Part shown: positions 4,146-5,207 of the stretch, in pieces
Layout of the letters: each line of letters begins with the position of its first letter
Position numbering within the stretch: the first letter of the stretch is position 1
Assembly (NCBI GenBank): GCA_000715635.1
Contig: KL569226.1
Coordinates: 4,481 to 9,687 of the forward strand
DNA from: Streptomyces violaceus
GTDB lineage: Bacteria; Actinomycetota; Actinomycetes; Streptomycetales; Streptomycetaceae
Direction of reading: 5' to 3'
DNA: 5,207 bases
Made by a program: the position numbers and the translations under genes
The notes under the pieces: model-generated
Seen by the model: the letters and a program-made list of their open reading frames with translations, nothing else
Told to the model about the DNA's origin: nothing
The model's database searches: none

Positions 4146-5207
4146 TCAGTTGCTGGAGACGGTGACCGTCTCGTCGTTCTTCAGCTGGTTCACCAGCGTC
4201 TTCATCTTGGCGGTGTCCCACTGGAGGTTGCCGTTCGCGGAGTTGCCCGCGATCGGCATGTTCATCGACTTGCCCTCGCCGCCGCTGACGCCCTTCATCG
4301 CCCAGAACATGGACGCCAGGTCGAACAGGCCCATGTCCTTGTCGACCACGAGGGAGTCCAGGCCCGCGCCCATGGTCGGGTACAGCTTGAACGGGTTGAG
4401 GACCGTGCTCGGCGTGGCGACCTGGTTGGCCAGGGCCGACAGGAACTTCTGCTGGTTCTTCGTACGGTCCAGGTCGGAGCCCGCGAGCGCGTAGCGGGTG
4501 CGGACGAAGGCCAGGGCCTGCTCGCCGCTCAGCGTCTGCTTGCCCTTCTTGAGATCCGCGCCGGACTTGGTGTCCTTGATGTCCTGCGGAATGTCCATCT
4601 CCACGCCGCCGACCGCGTCCACGATGCTCGCGAAGCCGCCGAAGCCGATCTCCACGTAGTGGTCGATGTGCAGGTCGGTGTTGGCCTCGACGGTACGGAC
4701 CAGCAGCTCCGGGCCGTCCTCCGCGTACGCCGCGTTCAGCTTCGTCTGGCGGCCGGTGCCCGGGTAGACCTTCCCGGAGTCGGATCCCTTGAAGGAGGGG
4801 ATCGTGACGTTCGAGTCACGCGGCAGGGAGATCAGCGTCGGGCCGTTGCTGCCGGTGTGCAGGATCATCATCGAGTCCGTGCGCTTGCCCTCGGCGGAAC
4901 CGGTGCGCAGTCTCTTCTTCTCCTCGGCCGACATGCCCGCGCGGCTGTCGGAGCCGACGATCAGGTAGTTGGTGCCCTCGCCCGCCTCCGGCCGGTCGAT
5001 GACCTGGGAGAGGTCGACGTCGCGGTTGAGCTTGGAGTCGGCCCAGAAGTACGTGGCGACGCTGGTCACCACCAGCACCGTCACCAGCGTGATGGTCGTC
5101 ACCTTGATACGGCGGCGCCAGTTCGGCGCGGGACGCGGCTCGTACATGCCGTCGCCCGGGCCGCCGGGGCCTCTGCCGCCGGGGGAGCCGTAGACCTGGC
5201 CGGTGTT
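4146..5207 (-). CDS. LytR-CpsA-Psr (LCP) family cell-wall glycopolymer ligase, N-terminus beyond window
   Basis: The frame ends with TGA at 4146-4148 and is open to the right edge (354 codons less the stop). The first ATG in view (5145-5147) has no ribosome-binding site, and the 20 codons before it encode a Gly/Pro-rich stretch typical of the cytoplasmic tail of Streptomyces LCP proteins, so the true start lies outside. Numbering from that ATG: basic WRRRIKV (10-16), one transmembrane helix about 17-35, then an extracytoplasmic LCP domain with NYLIVGSDSR (60-69), KRTDSMM (88-94), LISLPRDSNV (105-114), KLNAAYAEDGPELLV (136-150) and FVRTRYALAGSDLDRTKNQQ (214-233). These Asp/Arg positions bind the lipid pyrophosphate and Mg2+. 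The family transfers glycopolymers from undecaprenyl carriers to peptidoglycan. It ends near residue 333 with no LytR_C domain. Older annotations call such proteins LytR transcriptional regulators; the topology argues against DNA binding. The substrate polymer is unknown. Confidence 0.93.
   Translation of the reverse strand, partial: NTGQVYGSPGGRGPGGPGDGMYEPRPAPNWRRRIKVTTITLVTVLVVTSVATYFWADSKLNRDVDLSQVIDRPEAGEGTNYLIVGSDSRAGMSAEEKKRLRTGSAEGKRTDSMMILHTGSNGPTLISLPRDSNVTIPSFKGSDSGKVYPGTGRQTKLNAAYAEDGPELLVRTVEANTDLHIDHYVEIGFGGFASIVDAVGGVEMDIPQDIKDTKSGADLKKGKQTLSGEQALAFVRTRYALAGSDLDRTKNQQKFLSALANQVATPSTVLNPFKLYPTMGAGLDSLVVDKDMGLFDLASMFWAMKGVSGGEGKSMNMPIAGNSANGNLQWDTAKMKTLVNQLKNDETVTVSSN

Noticed and set aside
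4146..5207. LCP protein read as a LytR transcriptional regulator
   Set aside because: The chain has one N-terminal transmembrane helix followed by an extracytoplasmic LCP catalytic domain and no DNA-binding domain. The name is a historical misannotation.

Overview
The base composition (very GC-rich, strong G/C bias at third codon positions), AGGAG/GGAGG ribosome-binding sites, use of a TTG start and the protein families present point to an actinomycete chromosome, most likely Streptomyces. The species cannot be named from the window. There are no mobile elements, RNA genes or CRISPR arrays, and this looks like ordinary core chromosome.

Layout, left to right. (1) 1-339, minus strand: the N-terminal 113 residues of a small protein with one transmembrane segment and a Pro/Ala/Thr- then Gly-rich tail; the rest lies beyond the left edge. 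(2) 340-803: a 464-bp gap with no convincing gene, holding an 11-bp perfect inverted repeat, smaller inverted repeats, three GAATTC words spaced 30 and 20 bp apart, and a cluster of 11-15-bp direct repeats at the end of the next gene. (3) 804-2147, minus strand: a complete UDP-glucose 6-dehydrogenase. (4) 2148-2336: a divergent intergenic region with an AT-rich patch and a small inverted repeat. (5) 2337-3494, plus strand: a complete acyl-CoA dehydrogenase with a TTG start, followed by a 26-bp tandem duplication that includes the stop codon and then a strong hairpin terminator. (6) 3720-4085, plus strand: a Cys- and Met-rich four-helix-bundle copper-storage (Csp/DUF326) protein. (7) A 14-bp perfect-stem terminator at 4102-4132, shared by convergent genes. 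(8) 4146-5207, minus strand: a LytR-CpsA-Psr (LCP) family cell-wall ligase whose true N-terminus lies beyond the right edge.

The genes do not form one operon: each reads as a separate transcription unit bounded by divergent promoter regions or hairpins. A loose common theme is possible for two of them. UDP-glucose dehydrogenase makes UDP-glucuronate, a precursor for anionic surface glycans, and LCP proteins attach such glycans to peptidoglycan. The acyl-CoA dehydrogenase (fatty or branched-chain acid catabolism) and the copper-storage protein (cytosolic Cu(I) buffering) have no evident tie to these.

No undescribed multi-gene system is visible. The points most worth a second look are the short duplications that copy the stop-codon region of two different genes, the structured 464-bp gap, and the very high methionine content of the copper-storage protein.
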